A stretch of DNA of 35,298 bases, taken from the NCBI GenBank assembly GCA_913052585.1, contig CAJXEB010000022.1, positions 1 through 35,298 of the forward strand, written 5' to 3'. Position numbers and translations under genes: made by a program. Source of the DNA: an uncultured Flavobacteriaceae bacterium. GTDB taxonomy: Bacteria; Bacteroidota; Bacteroidia; Flavobacteriales; Flavobacteriaceae. Positions 8,121 through 15,927 of the stretch are shown one piece after another (within the stretch, counting starts at the first letter, position 1; each line of letters starts with the position of its first letter). The notes beneath the pieces were generated by a model. It was given only the letters and a program-made list of their open reading frames with translations. It was not told the DNA's origin and made no database searches.

Positions 8121-9143
8121 TTATTTATTTGTTAGTACTACATTCCAGTGCGTAACATTATTAAAATTTTTAGGAAGTTCTCCAGCTTTGTAATATTTAG
8201 CAGTAGTTTCCCAAAGGAGGTATTTTTTTCCTTTAAAGACTTTATAGTCGCCACTTGCTGGAAGGTTAATTCCAATAATAGAATGGCGATAGAAATCACT
8301 ATTTACAATGGCTACATCGTATTTGAAATGTTTTAAAATACTATATATTAAAACCGTTCGAGTATCGCAATCACCTTTTAAATTTTTCAAAAATGAAACT
8401 GGATTTTGAATTCCATAAACAATATTGCCAATACAGCATTCAGGGCATTTTTCTAAAATCATACGATTGCTATCATCATAATTATTTATAGGACATTCAT
8501 CTTGTAATACAAACGAGTAAGGAATGTCTTGAATGCAGCTTACTACCATTTCGGCGAACTCCATTTTATTTAATTTATTTTCCTTATTAATTTTTGTAAA
8601 GGTTTCCATCACCAGATCTAAACTCGGCGCATCTTTTTGTTCTAGATATTGATAAAGACTTCCCCAAAAGTATTTGTTAATAGGGGCTTCAAAGTTATTT
8701 ATATGGTTTTTTAATCGTTGATAGTCAGCTTCTCTTACACTTAAAGTACCATTAAAATTATTACCATAATTGTCTGTCCAATTTCGATTGCTACTATATA
8801 GAATGGTAGTATCACTTTCTTTAATTACAATGGTTTTATTTGATTTTTCATTCTTTTTGAAACTATTATTTTTACTCTCATTTAAAGTGTTTATAAAAAA
8901 AACGGCTATAAATTTTAGTGCAAATAAGAGTAAATAAATACTGATACCAGATCGTATTAATTGTTTTGTTGAAGGTTTTCCAAGAATTAAATTCAAGAGA
9001 AATACGGATCCTGCAATAGCGATTATTAAAGCTAAATCTGTCGAAAGTGTTGAAAGTTCAAGTAATATTACAAAACTAAAAAGAGATAGTAAGCTTAAAA
9101 CAAAAAACCAAAGGCAACCACTATTTTTATTAGTTGGAGTCAT
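8121..9143 (-). CDS. Membrane-anchored transglutaminase-like protein
   Basis: A 340-residue protein with three hydrophobic segments near the N-terminus (about residues 10-30, 35-54, 66-86), then a basic linker and a globular domain. The domain carries a readable transglutaminase-like Cys-His-acid triad: GDC259DTRT, RH287SIIGI and WE312TTA, in the order and spacing of papain-like transglutaminase-fold proteases. A cysteine group (C217, C233-P-E-C236-C237) precedes the triad and could hold a metal or disulfides. The start overlaps the stop of the LuxE-like gene (TAATG) and the stop is 7 bases before the DUF350 gene. I infer a protease or amidase acting at the membrane; the substrate is unknown. 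Confidence 0.7.
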   Translation of the reverse strand: MTPTNKNSGCLWFFVLSLLSLFSFVILLELSTLSTDLALIIAIAGSVFLLNLILGKPSTKQLIRSGISIYLLLFALKFIAVFFINTLNESKNNSFKKNEKSNKTIVIKESDTTILYSSNRNWTDNYGNNFNGTLSVREADYQRLKNHINNFEAPINKYFWGSLYQYLEQKDAPSLDLVMETFTKINKENKLNKMEFAEMVVSCIQDIPYSFVLQDECPINNYDDSNRMILEKCPECCIGNIVYGIQNPVSFLKNLKGDCDTRTVLIYSILKHFKYDVAIVNSDFYRHSIIGINLPASGDYKVFKGKKYLLWETTAKYYKAGELPKNFNNVTHWNVVLTNK

Positions 9144-10120
9144 TATAATACCATTAAATTACATCCACGAATATCACTATCATCAAATCTACCTAGAACC
9201 TCGAAACTACCATCCTCTTGTACTTTTCCTAAATCTTGAGTTGCAATAAAAGAACAAGAGTTAATATTGGCAAGATCGATGACATTGATACCGCCAGTTT
9301 TATTAAACACTAAAGTTTGAGCATCCTCTGGATCTCTAGTGAGGATTTTCATCCAAGGAGGGCAATTAAAAATTCCGTTTCCTTTAGAATAGGCTTGCGA
9401 TAGTAATTCGGTCATACCATATTCACTATAAATAGAAGCAACTCCAAATCCTTTTTTTAATTTCTCATGTAGCTCTTCTTTTACCATTTCTTTCCTGCGA
9501 CCTTTCATTCCTCCAGTCTCCATGATTATGGTGTTTTTTAATTGAAATTGTTTCGTTTCAATTAGATCTAATAAAGCATAAGAAACTCCAAGTAATATTA
9601 TTTTTTGATTGGTTTTTTCAAGGTATTCTAGCTTTTTTATTAGTGAAGAAATATCATTCAAGTAAAACCCACTATTACTGTTTTTACTTTGTTGAATAAG
9701 CGCATCAACCATATAAACTAATGAGGAACCTTTTTGCTCTAAATAATTAGGCAATAATGCTAAGATAGTCGTGTTTTCAGGTGACTCAAAAAATAACTCA
9801 AATGCTTTTGAGAAACTTTTATAATAAATAGCTAGATCACTTACATAATGTTTGCTGGTAATACTTCCTGTGGTTCCACTACTCGTAAAAATAGTTTTAT
9901 AAGTACTTTTTTTAGTTAATACTTGATGGCTTTTAAAAAACTGTATGGGAAGAAAAGGAATGTCATTAATTGTTTTTACATTAGAAGGATTTGCCTTCAA
10001 TAAATCACAGAATTCCTGATACACATTTACATGATGGTATTGAAATTGAAAAGTCTCTAAAGCTAGATTCTCAAAATCATTATCGGAAGAAATATTAAAA
10101 ATTCGACTCTCTAAATTCAC
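9143..10120 (-). CDS. LuxE-like acyl-protein synthetase / acyltransferase
   Basis: A 325-residue member of the LuxE/acyl-protein synthetase branch of the adenylating (ANL-like) enzymes. The phosphate-binding motif FTSSGTTGS is at residues 78-86, followed by YSEYGMTELLSQAYS and CPPWMKILTRDPED near residues 236-270, and ending in the GRFDDSDIRGCNLMV stretch typical of the flavobacterial form. LuxE activates fatty acids as acyl-AMP and holds them as a thioester; no LuxC or LuxD partners are here, so bioluminescence is not implied. The start is a GTG at 10120: an in-frame TGA lies upstream and no ATG is available near the N-terminus. It leads the operon with the transglutaminase-like and DUF350 genes. 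Confidence 0.75.
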   Translation of the reverse strand: MNLESRIFNISSDNDFENLALETFQFQYHHVNVYQEFCDLLKANPSNVKTINDIPFLPIQFFKSHQVLTKKSTYKTIFTSSGTTGSITSKHYVSDLAIYYKSFSKAFELFFESPENTTILALLPNYLEQKGSSLVYMVDALIQQSKNSNSGFYLNDISSLIKKLEYLEKTNQKIILLGVSYALLDLIETKQFQLKNTIIMETGGMKGRRKEMVKEELHEKLKKGFGVASIYSEYGMTELLSQAYSKGNGIFNCPPWMKILTRDPEDAQTLVFNKTGGINVIDLANINSCSFIATQDLGKVQEDGSFEVLGRFDDSDIRGCNLMVL

Positions 10121-10143
10121 CTTATAAAAGTATGGAAAATAAA

Positions 10144-10169
10144 AAAGCTTCTGTCAAAACAGAAGCTTT
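10144..10169 (-). terminator. Intrinsic terminator of the T9SS-cargo gene
   Basis: An 11-bp stem (AAAGCTTCTGT with ACAGAAGCTTT) and 4-base loop. Read on the minus strand it is followed by a TTTTTTATTTT tract. It lies 23 bases after the stop of the exported-protein gene and before the GTG of the LuxE-like gene. Confidence 0.88.
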
Positions 10170-10191
10170 AAATTAGTATCAAAATGGGTAA

Positions 10192-11127
10192 TTATTTAAT
10201 CACTAATTTTTTAGTGCTTGAAATTCCATTTTGAGTTATTTTCATGATGTAAACTCCAACTGTAAGTTCAGAAACGTTTAATCTATCTGAAGAAATAGAA
10301 GTATTAATTACTTGTTTTCCTAATACATCGAAAACTGAAATATATTTAACTCCACTTGTTGTAGAAGTTACATTAACAAACCCATTAGATGATGGGTTAG
10401 GGTATACTGAAAAAGTTTCATACGCATTTTTTTCTATGCCTAAAATTCCTGCAAAACGTACATTGTCAAAAAAGAAAGCTTCATTAGCTGAATTACATCG
10501 TACTTCGATAACTAATTGATATGTGGAGTCCATGTCATTTATACTCACCTCGCCTTCCTGCCAAGCCCCAAGAAGCCCAATATCATTTATGTCAGTTCCT
10601 GTAGAATTCAAAATATCCTGTTCGGTATTGTCTGTTAAATTTTTCACATAAATTCTAATTCTGTCAGACCCACTTACATTTTCGGTTCCATCACCTTCAA
10701 ATCCTGTATCTGCTATAAAGTAGTTTATAAAAACCCCAGCACCAATACCAGTTAATTCAAATTCATCAAACTCTAAAATAAAATTACCATCCACATCACT
10801 AATTTCATATCCTTTATCTCCATCTGGATAAGGGTTATCTCCAGGAGGTTTAGAAGTGGTTACTCCTACTGAATCTCCATCTGTTAATCCAACTCCAGGA
10901 GTGTTATAAGGAACGTAAGATGCCGTAAACCCTATTTCATTAGCAGTAGAAGTATAGTTTACAAAAGGTTCGTCAGTATTATTGATTAAATCGTGAGTCA
11001 CTGTTGCATCACCTGTATCGGTATAATCTCCACCAATTGCTTCAGGTTCTTCAAAACTAGTAGTAGCTACTTGTGTAAAAGAAATAGCGCTAATTAGCAT
11101 AGCTGCTAAAAAAGTAATTTTTTTCAT
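10192..11127 (-). CDS. Secreted protein with T9SS type A sorting domain
   Basis: The 311-residue protein has a signal peptide (MKKITFLAAMLISAISFTQ) and ends with a type A T9SS sorting domain: FSVYPNPSSNGFVNV, a YISVFDVLGKQVI strand, LNVSELTVGVYIMKI and a terminal SSTKKLVIK. So it is exported by the Sec system and then moved across the outer membrane by the Por/T9SS machine, and probably attached or released at the surface. The middle 200 residues are Asp/Gly/Thr-rich with a beta-sandwich look (GYEISDVDGNFILEFDEFEL) and no catalytic motif I recognise. It is monocistronic, with a TACCTTTA box (minus, 11168-11161) upstream and a clear terminator. Confidence 0.85.
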   Translation of the reverse strand: MKKITFLAAMLISAISFTQVATTSFEEPEAIGGDYTDTGDATVTHDLINNTDEPFVNYTSTANEIGFTASYVPYNTPGVGLTDGDSVGVTTSKPPGDNPYPDGDKGYEISDVDGNFILEFDEFELTGIGAGVFINYFIADTGFEGDGTENVSGSDRIRIYVKNLTDNTEQDILNSTGTDINDIGLLGAWQEGEVSINDMDSTYQLVIEVRCNSANEAFFFDNVRFAGILGIEKNAYETFSVYPNPSSNGFVNVTSTTSGVKYISVFDVLGKQVINTSISSDRLNVSELTVGVYIMKITQNGISSTKKLVIK

Positions 11128-11278
11128 AACAAAAGAATTTAAAAATTAAGGGGAGAAATATAAAGGTACAATAAAATAATAAGCTATTAACATGTTACTA
11201 TATTGTTAACAATTAGTAAAGTTTAAATGTCAAATATATTAATGCAGTATCTTTACTTATTAATAAAGAATTGAATAC

Positions 11279-11962
11279 ATGAATAAAAAAGACACTAAAA
11301 TACTATTAGTGGACGATGAGCCGGATATCTTAGAAATTGTTGGCTATAATCTTAAAAATGAAGGGTATCAAGTATTTACTGCTAAAAACGGGAAAGAGGC
11401 ATTATCTCAAGCTGAAAAGCACCTTCCTCATTTAATAATTTTAGATGTTATGATGCCGGTTATGGATGGTGTTGAAGCTTGTGAAAAGTTAAGAGGAAAC
11501 CCTAAGTTAACTGAAACAGTAATTACTTTTTTAACAGCGAGAGGCGAGGATTATTCTCAAGTTGCAGGATTTGAAGCAGGAGCAGACGATTATATTACAA
11601 AGCCTATAAAACCAAAGTTATTAGTAAGTAAGGTTAAAGCATTATTAAGAAGGTTTAAAGAAACCAAAAACGAAATCTCAGAAATTACGATTGGTAATTT
11701 GACGATTAACCGGGAAGAATATAAAATTATTAAAGATGGGACGGTCATTAATTTACCTCGTAAAGAATTTGAATTATTAGCACTTTTGGCCTCAAAACCT
11801 GGAAAAGTATTTAAAAGAGAAGATATTTTAAATCATGTTTGGGGAAATGATGTGGTTGTTGGGGGAAGAACTATTGATGTTCATATTAGAAAATTACGAG
11901 AGAAAATTGGAGATGATAGCTTTAAGACAGTTAAGGGTGTAGGATATAAGTTTGAGGCTTAA
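11279..11962 (+). CDS. OmpR/PhoB-family response regulator
   Basis: A 227-residue DNA-binding response regulator. The receiver domain (residues 5-120) has the acidic pair in VDDEPD, phosphoacceptor Asp56 (ILDVMMP), the Thr in LTARGED and Lys in TKPIKP. A winged-helix DNA-binding domain follows (about residues 130-227: LPRKEFELLALLA, the VFKREDIL segment, GRTIDVHIRKLREKIG). Its stop overlaps the ATG of the histidine kinase gene (TAATG), so the pair is co-expressed. A TATCTTTA element at 11248-11255 is one base off the -7 consensus. The stimulus is not readable; PhoB/PhoR-like roles are a guess by similarity only. Confidence 0.92.
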   Translation: MNKKDTKILLVDDEPDILEIVGYNLKNEGYQVFTAKNGKEALSQAEKHLPHLIILDVMMPVMDGVEACEKLRGNPKLTETVITFLTARGEDYSQVAGFEAGADDYITKPIKPKLLVSKVKALLRRFKETKNEISEITIGNLTINREEYKIIKDGTVINLPRKEFELLALLASKPGKVFKREDILNHVWGNDVVVGGRTIDVHIRKLREKIGDDSFKTVKGVGYKFEA

Positions 11963-13005
11963 TGGGAATAATTTTTAAAAAAACATACAAATTTGCATTT
12001 TTCACATCTATTTCGATAACGATCATTTTATCGTTAATAAACGGAATCTATTTTTTTGTAATCGATTCATTTGACATAAGGTTTTATTTAAGTGAAGTTA
12101 TTGTTGTTTTTTTAGTTTCGTTTTTCATTATACAATATAGGGTTGAAAACTTCATTTATAAGCGAATGAAAAAAATATATGATGACGTAAGCTTATTAGA
12201 TGTTTCAACATTAGGGAGCCAAAAAATCACTACTAATATGGAAACTCTTACCAAGGAAGTGGAACTTTTTGCTAGAAATAAAAAATTAGAAATAGAAGCT
12301 TTAAAAATTCGAGAAAATTACCGAAGAGAATTTATTGGTAATGTATCTCACGAATTAAAAACACCTCTTTTTACAGTTCAAGGATATATTGAAACGTTAC
12401 TTGATGGGGCTTTAAATGACAAAAAAACAAGAGAAAAATATTTAGAAAGAGCCAATAAAGGAGTGGAACGATTGATATATATAGTTAAGGATTTAGATAT
12501 GATTACCAAATTAGAAGTTGGTGAACTCAGTTTAGAAAAAGAAACTTTTGATATCGTGGAGCTTATTAAAAACGTTTTCGAATTGCTTGAAATGAAGGCA
12601 TCAAAAAACCTCGTTTCTCTTACCTTCGATAAAAAATACCCACAACCGTTATTGGTTAAAGCTGATAGAGATCGAATTCAGCAAGTCCTTTCAAACCTTA
12701 TTGTGAATTCTATTAAATATGGTAGAAATAAAGGAACCACTGAAATTAGTATCGAAAACTTAATCATGAATAAAATGTTGATTCGAGTTACAGATAACGG
12801 AGAAGGGATTGAAAATAATAAAATTCCTAGATTATTTGAGCGATTTTATAGAGTTGATAAAAGTGGTTCACGTGAACAAGGAGGAAGTGGTTTAGGACTT
12901 TCCATTGTTAAACATATATTGGATGCTCATAACGAAAAGATATATGTTGAAAGTCAGATTGAAATTGGTTCAGAGTTTTCTTTCACACTAGAAAAGGCGA
13001 AATAA
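11962..13005 (+). CDS. Sensor histidine kinase
   Basis: The partner kinase of the upstream regulator, 347 residues. Two membrane helices (about 11-33 and 42-58) are separated by only about eight residues, so there is no periplasmic sensor domain. After a coiled linker comes the H-box with His130 (NVSHELKTPL), then an HATPase domain with N-box (QQVLSNLIVNSIKYG), G1 (DNGEGI), F-box (FERFYRVDKSGSR) and G2 (GSGLGLSIVKHI). It should autophosphorylate on His130 and transfer to Asp56 of the regulator. Its 3' end overlaps the convergent glycosyltransferase gene by 18 bases. The missing sensor suggests it reads membrane state, or a partner protein. Confidence 0.93.
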   Translation: MGIIFKKTYKFAFFTSISITIILSLINGIYFFVIDSFDIRFYLSEVIVVFLVSFFIIQYRVENFIYKRMKKIYDDVSLLDVSTLGSQKITTNMETLTKEVELFARNKKLEIEALKIRENYRREFIGNVSHELKTPLFTVQGYIETLLDGALNDKKTREKYLERANKGVERLIYIVKDLDMITKLEVGELSLEKETFDIVELIKNVFELLEMKASKNLVSLTFDKKYPQPLLVKADRDRIQQVLSNLIVNSIKYGRNKGTTEISIENLIMNKMLIRVTDNGEGIENNKIPRLFERFYRVDKSGSREQGGSGLGLSIVKHILDAHNEKIYVESQIEIGSEFSFTLEKAK

Positions 13006-14040
13006 ATTCGTATAATTTACCGGTGTATTATTTAGGGTTAATTTCGAATAATTGATGAGTTCCTTTAATTTTTCTTTTGTAAAATCTTCTTGATTACAAA
13101 AAGGAGCTGCGTTTTTTTTCTTCAAGTTTTGCGCTAGATATTCTTGTTCAAATTGACCTGGAGTTGGAATAAAAAAAACTTTTTTTTCTAAAATTGCTAA
13201 GTCCATAATAGTAGTATATCCCGCCCTACATATAATTAATTCACTTTGATTGATGGCGTCTTGTAAGTTTTTTGCCAACATATAATTAATACATACTATG
13301 TTTTTAAATTTTAATGTCTTTTGTTTTTTTTCTATAACACCTTGAATCAATAAAATGTTTCTAGAATCATCTTTAAATTCTTTAAGAAGTATAGTTTCTA
13401 AAATAGAACGTTGAGGTTCTGGGCCCGATAAAAGTATCAAAATATCATATTTAATTGTATGATTTTCTTTTTTCATTCTACTTAATGGTCCAAGGTATTT
13501 AATAGGAATCTTAAAATTTATTACTTGACTTAAGATTCCGCTTAAATTAGTGCCCCCTTCCGTATCTGGGACCCAACATTCATTAAATTTATGGATGATA
13601 CTTTGATGTATTTTACTGCTTAAAAAAGTAGTATTTCCAGACAATACATTTATTTGGTGAGTTAAATAAACAGAAGGGATTTTCGAGTTTCTCACTCCAA
13701 AACGATTATCGCTAATGATGCCTTGTATTTTTTTTTCAGAAACTAATTTTTGAATTATTTTTTTTTCATCAGCAATCGCTTTTTGAATATGAGGTAATTT
13801 CAGTAATAACTTCCATTTTAAAAGGCTTCCGTTTTTAGGATAGGAGATATCATAAGAAGGAAGCGTAATATTTTCTAGGGTTGGAAATTCCTTTTGAAGC
13901 AATCGCATTGCATTACCATCGGAAGCAATAACAACATTAAAATTATTTGAAATAAGTTTTTGGATAATAGGAATACATCTTGTCGCATGACCCAAACCCC
14001 AATTAAGAGGGGCGACTAAAATTGTTTTCTTGTTACCCAT
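12988..14040 (-). CDS. MurG-like glycosyltransferase (GT28-type)
   Basis: A 350-residue GT-B fold glycosyltransferase. The N-terminal APLNWGLGHATRCIPI motif is a variant of the GGxxGH(G)xR loop of MurG/GT28 enzymes, and the C-terminal domain has ICRAGYTTIMDLAILEKKVFFIPTPGQFEQEYLAQNL, the typical donor-binding region with a conserved Gly and Glu-Gln. It is too divergent to be the peptidoglycan MurG itself, so donor and acceptor are unknown. An exact -7 box stands only 4 bases before its ATG. Confidence 0.8.
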   Translation of the reverse strand: MGNKKTILVAPLNWGLGHATRCIPIIQKLISNNFNVVIASDGNAMRLLQKEFPTLENITLPSYDISYPKNGSLLKWKLLLKLPHIQKAIADEKKIIQKLVSEKKIQGIISDNRFGVRNSKIPSVYLTHQINVLSGNTTFLSSKIHQSIIHKFNECWVPDTEGGTNLSGILSQVINFKIPIKYLGPLSRMKKENHTIKYDILILLSGPEPQRSILETILLKEFKDDSRNILLIQGVIEKKQKTLKFKNIVCINYMLAKNLQDAINQSELIICRAGYTTIMDLAILEKKVFFIPTPGQFEQEYLAQNLKKKNAAPFCNQEDFTKEKLKELINYSKLTLNNTPVNYTNLFRLF

Positions 14041-14044
14041 AAAA

Positions 14045-14052
14045 CAAAGGTA
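14045..14052 (-). promoter_or_regulatory. Bacteroidota -7 box (TACCTTTG) of the glycosyltransferase gene
   Basis: An exact TAnnTTTG match on the minus strand, ending 4 bases before the ATG at 14040. If the transcript starts the usual few bases downstream, it is leaderless or nearly so. Confidence 0.6.
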
Positions 14053-14108
14053 GGATAATATTAGCTCAATAATATTTCCTTAATTTCGCATAATTAAAAT
14101 ATACAATT

Positions 14109-14783
14109 TTGGGAAGTAAAAATAAACTAAAGCGTTTTAAAGAAAACGAGACTTTTTCTAACGTAATTCAGCCAACAAGAGAAGAAGTTCTAAATAATAC
14201 CTTAGAATTAAAAGGAAATTGGAATCGAGACTTTTTTAAAAATGATAATCCTATTGTTTTAGAATTGGGTTGTGGAAAAGGGGAATATTCTGTGAACTTA
14301 GCTAAGATGTTTCCTGAAAAGAATTTTTTAGGAATTGATATAAAAGGAGCTAGGTTTTGGAGAGGAGCAAAAACAGCTTTAGAGGAAAAAATTGATAATG
14401 TTGGTTTTTTAAGAACTCAAATAGAATTAGTTGATTTTATTTTTGATGAAAATGAAATTGATGAAATATGGATTACGTTTCCAGATCCTCAAATTAAATA
14501 TACGAGAACCAAGCACCGTATGACCAATCCAGATTTTTTAAATAAGTATAAAAAAATTTTAAAACCAAACGGAGTGGTACATCTTAAAACAGATAGTGAA
14601 TATATGCACGGTTACACTTTGGGGCTATTACAAGGTCTTGGTTTAGATATTGAATATGCACACCATGATGTATATGGAACTACAAATGCTCCAAAAGAAG
14701 TGACAGGTATTCAAACTTATTATGAAAGTCAGTATCTAGCTATTAATAAAAAGATTACCTATTTGCGTTTTAATTTTTCTTAA
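14109..14783 (+). CDS. trmB: tRNA (guanine-N7)-methyltransferase
   Basis: TrmB makes m7G46 in tRNA using SAM. The 224-residue protein has the SAM motif LELGCGKGEY (residues 51-60), a GIDIKGARFWRGAKTA acidic-strand region, and the family motif ITFPDPQIKYTRTKHRMT. The start is a TTG at 14109: the product then begins GSKNKLKRF, matching the conserved flavobacterial N-terminus, and no in-frame ATG is close. A TAATTTCG element (14081-14088), one base off the -7 consensus, lies upstream. It diverges from the glycosyltransferase gene. Confidence 0.93.
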   Translation: MGSKNKLKRFKENETFSNVIQPTREEVLNNTLELKGNWNRDFFKNDNPIVLELGCGKGEYSVNLAKMFPEKNFLGIDIKGARFWRGAKTALEEKIDNVGFLRTQIELVDFIFDENEIDEIWITFPDPQIKYTRTKHRMTNPDFLNKYKKILKPNGVVHLKTDSEYMHGYTLGLLQGLGLDIEYAHHDVYGTTNAPKEVTGIQTYYESQYLAINKKITYLRFNFS

Positions 14784-14821
14784 TTTGAAATTTGGTATAT
14801 TACAACCTTAATTAGCTTCCT

Positions 14822-15448
14822 ATGGCTTTTATTTATTACTTGTTTTTTGGAATATTCGGCACTATTATTTCAACGTCTTTACCAGGTTTGTTGAATATGT
14901 ATTCCGCAAAAATAAGTATGAATCAAGGAAAAAAAAACGCCTTTCTTTTTGCAACTGGAGTATCCCTCGCCATTTTAATTGAAACCCTAATAGCATTGGT
15001 TTTTGCTCGATTTTTAGATAAAAACCCAGATATAATTACCATACTTCAAAAGGTGGTCTTAGGGGTTTTTATTAGTACAACCATTTATTTTTTTTTTATA
15101 GCGAAAGATGTTAGTAAAAAGCCTGTTAATAAAAAATTAGATTCAAAAAGGAATCTTTTTTTTAGAGGCTTTTTTTTAAGTGCTATTAATTTATTACCAA
15201 TACCATATTGGGTATATATTAGTATTACATTCTCTTCTTTTAAATGGTTTTCCTTTTCACATTTAAGCGTATTTGCAACCGTTTTAGGGTCTTCAATAGG
15301 TGCTTTTATTGTAATGGGGGTATATATATGGTTTTTTAGACCAAAAGAAAATCAACGAAAAATGGCTTTAAATATGAATTATCTTATTGGAACCGTTACT
15401 GCTATTATTTCAGTATTTACTCTTATTAAGATTATTAGAACTATGTAA
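14822..15448 (+). CDS. LysE-family exporter
   Basis: A 208-residue membrane protein with about six hydrophobic helices. The N-terminal GTIISTSLPGLLNMYSAK and QGKKNAFLFATGVSLAILIETLIALVFA pattern matches the LysE/RhtB exporters, which expel amino acids or small solutes. A conserved Pro-rich segment (LLPIPYWVYIS, around residue 125) supports this. The substrate cannot be told. Its stop overlaps the ATG of the alkyltransferase-like gene (TAATG). Confidence 0.82.
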   Translation: MAFIYYLFFGIFGTIISTSLPGLLNMYSAKISMNQGKKNAFLFATGVSLAILIETLIALVFARFLDKNPDIITILQKVVLGVFISTTIYFFFIAKDVSKKPVNKKLDSKRNLFFRGFFLSAINLLPIPYWVYISITFSSFKWFSFSHLSVFATVLGSSIGAFIVMGVYIWFFRPKENQRKMALNMNYLIGTVTAIISVFTLIKIIRTM

Positions 15449-15783
15449 TGGCAAAGACAAATGATACTGGTTTTTTTGAAAAGGTGTATCAAGTAGCTTC
15501 GCAAATTCCTTACGGTAGAGTTACCTCTTATGGTGCGATAGCAAAATATTTAGGAACTCCAAAAAGTGCTCGTATGGTCGGTTGGGCAATGAATGCCTCT
15601 CATAACAACCCAGATGTTTCTGCACATCGTGTCGTTAATCGAATTGGTTTGTTAAGCGGAAAGCATCATTTTGAAGGTACTAATTTGATGCAACAATTGT
15701 TGGAAAATGAAGGGATAGAGGTTGTGGAAAACCAAATTCAAAATTTTGAAAAACATTTTTGGGATCCACAAAAAGAATTGTGA
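15448..15783 (+). CDS. Alkyltransferase-like (MGMT family) protein lacking the active Cys
   Basis: A 111-residue single-domain protein of the O6-methylguanine-DNA methyltransferase family. The helix-turn-helix region (GRVTSYGAIAKYLGTPKSARMVGWAMN) is well conserved. The active-site PCHRV motif reads VSAHRV, with Ala59 in place of the acceptor Cys. So it cannot transfer the methyl group and resembles the ATL proteins (YbaZ type), which bind O6-alkylguanine and flag it for nucleotide excision repair. The ATG overlaps the end of the LysE-type gene. Confidence 0.88.
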   Translation: MAKTNDTGFFEKVYQVASQIPYGRVTSYGAIAKYLGTPKSARMVGWAMNASHNNPDVSAHRVVNRIGLLSGKHHFEGTNLMQQLLENEGIEVVENQIQNFEKHFWDPQKEL

Positions 15784-15836
15784 TTAAATGGAGTGTTTTT
15801 TTATTTAATTAGTATTAATAAAAACTCATTTCCTTG

Positions 15837-15844
15837 TATATTTG
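15837..15844 (+). promoter_or_regulatory. Bacteroidota -7 box (TATATTTG) of the Mrp gene
   Basis: An exact TAnnTTTG match about 83 bases before the ATG of the Mrp gene, so it implies a leader of roughly 75-80 bases. No structure stands out in that leader. Confidence 0.55.
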
Positions 15845-15927
15845 TACTTTAGAATTAATATAAATTAATTGTGAAATCCAATTCTTGATAATTCCTCTTA
15901 TTAAGATGATTACAGAAAAATATTGCT

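Noticed and set aside
9143-10120. A bioluminescence (lux) gene
   Set aside because: Only a LuxE-like gene is present; luxA, luxB, luxC and luxD are absent, and LuxE-like proteins occur in many dark bacteria.
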